In this document: positions 12,984-13,019 of the stretch, in pieces
Numbering within the stretch: position 1 is the first letter of the stretch
Layout: every line of letters starts with the position of its first letter
Assembly: GCA_035543455.1 (NCBI GenBank)
Contig: DATKKE010000060.1
Span: forward strand, 1-13,019
DNA: 13,019 bases
Direction of reading: 5' to 3'
Source of the DNA: CAIKOD01 sp035543455
GTDB taxonomy: Archaea > Halobacteriota > Methanomicrobia > Methanomicrobiales > Methanospirillaceae
Translations under genes and position numbers: made by a program
Notes under the pieces: generated by a model
What the model saw: the letters and a program-made list of their open reading frames with translations, nothing else
The model's database searches: none
What the model was told of the DNA's origin: nothing

Positions 12984-13019
12984 ATGAAAATGCCCGCCAA
13001 ATTTAAGACCTACTGCCCA
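12984..13019 (+). CDS. rpl44e: Ribosomal protein L44e, N-terminal fragment (runs off the window)
   Basis: The last 36 bases encode MKMPAKFKTYCP, the conserved N terminus of archaeal large-subunit protein L44e, including the first cysteine of its zinc-binding site. AGGTG lies 8 bases upstream of ATG 12984. In many euryarchaea L44e is followed by S27e, aIF2-alpha and Nop10 and is preceded by the priS-GINS pair, which supports the call. The gene is cut by the window edge, so most of it cannot be seen. Confidence 0.85.
   Translation, partial: MKMPAKFKTYCP

Noticed and set aside
1..13019. CRISPR arrays, tRNA or rRNA genes, insertion sequences, prophage genes
   Set aside because: No regularly spaced repeats, no T-loop/acceptor pairing, and no transposase, integrase or structural phage proteins were seen on either strand.

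Overview
The window reads as chromosomal DNA from a methanogenic euryarchaeon, most likely class Methanomicrobia, order Methanomicrobiales. It encodes an sn-glycerol-1-phosphate dehydrogenase (archaeal ether lipids), an archaeal-type ProRS, an archaeal Elp3, the small primase subunit PriS, a GINS subunit, and the first 12 codons of ribosomal protein L44e. Starts combine strong Shine-Dalgarno (SD) sites with apparently leaderless genes behind TATA-like boxes. Genus assignment would need a database search.

Layout. 1-361: AT-rich, no gene, with a perfect 28-bp palindrome. 362-1928 (minus): thiD, then a small soluble histidine kinase. 2141-2599 (plus): an unrecognised protein with two Cys4 zinc-ribbon halves. 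2596-3098 (minus): a RelE-type toxin-antitoxin pair with an AT-rich repeated operator; the toxin stop overlaps the stop of the convergent zinc-ribbon gene. 3270-6117 (minus): a tight operon DUF63 - SpoIIM-like - proS. 6129-7660 (plus): egsA overlapping a UPF0179 gene, divergent from DUF63 across only 11 bp. 7691-8554 (minus): an ADP-ribosylglycohydrolase. 8629-12241 (plus): UPF0058 - elp3 - priS - GINS, with gaps from a 4-bp overlap to 6 bp. 12259-12319: a strong hairpin, then a small two-helix membrane protein (minus). 12506-12983: mostly gene-free, with what looks like a frameshifted RelE-family relic. 12984 to the end: start of rpl44e.

How the genes work together. The right half is an archaeal information-processing cluster: tRNA wobble modification (Elp3), primer synthesis (PriS), replisome scaffold (GINS), then translation genes from L44e onward. 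The centre joins ether-lipid backbone synthesis (EgsA) with two uncharacterised membrane-protein families and ProRS. The left part is accessory: signalling, a toxin-antitoxin module and lineage-specific proteins.

No clear new multi-gene system (defence island, CRISPR, prophage) is visible. The observations I rate highest are the twin Cys4 architecture of the UPF0179 protein, the 28-bp palindrome, the conserved polar residues in DUF63 and its nearly zero-gap divergence from egsA, the tight elp3-priS-GINS coupling, and the RelE-like relic.
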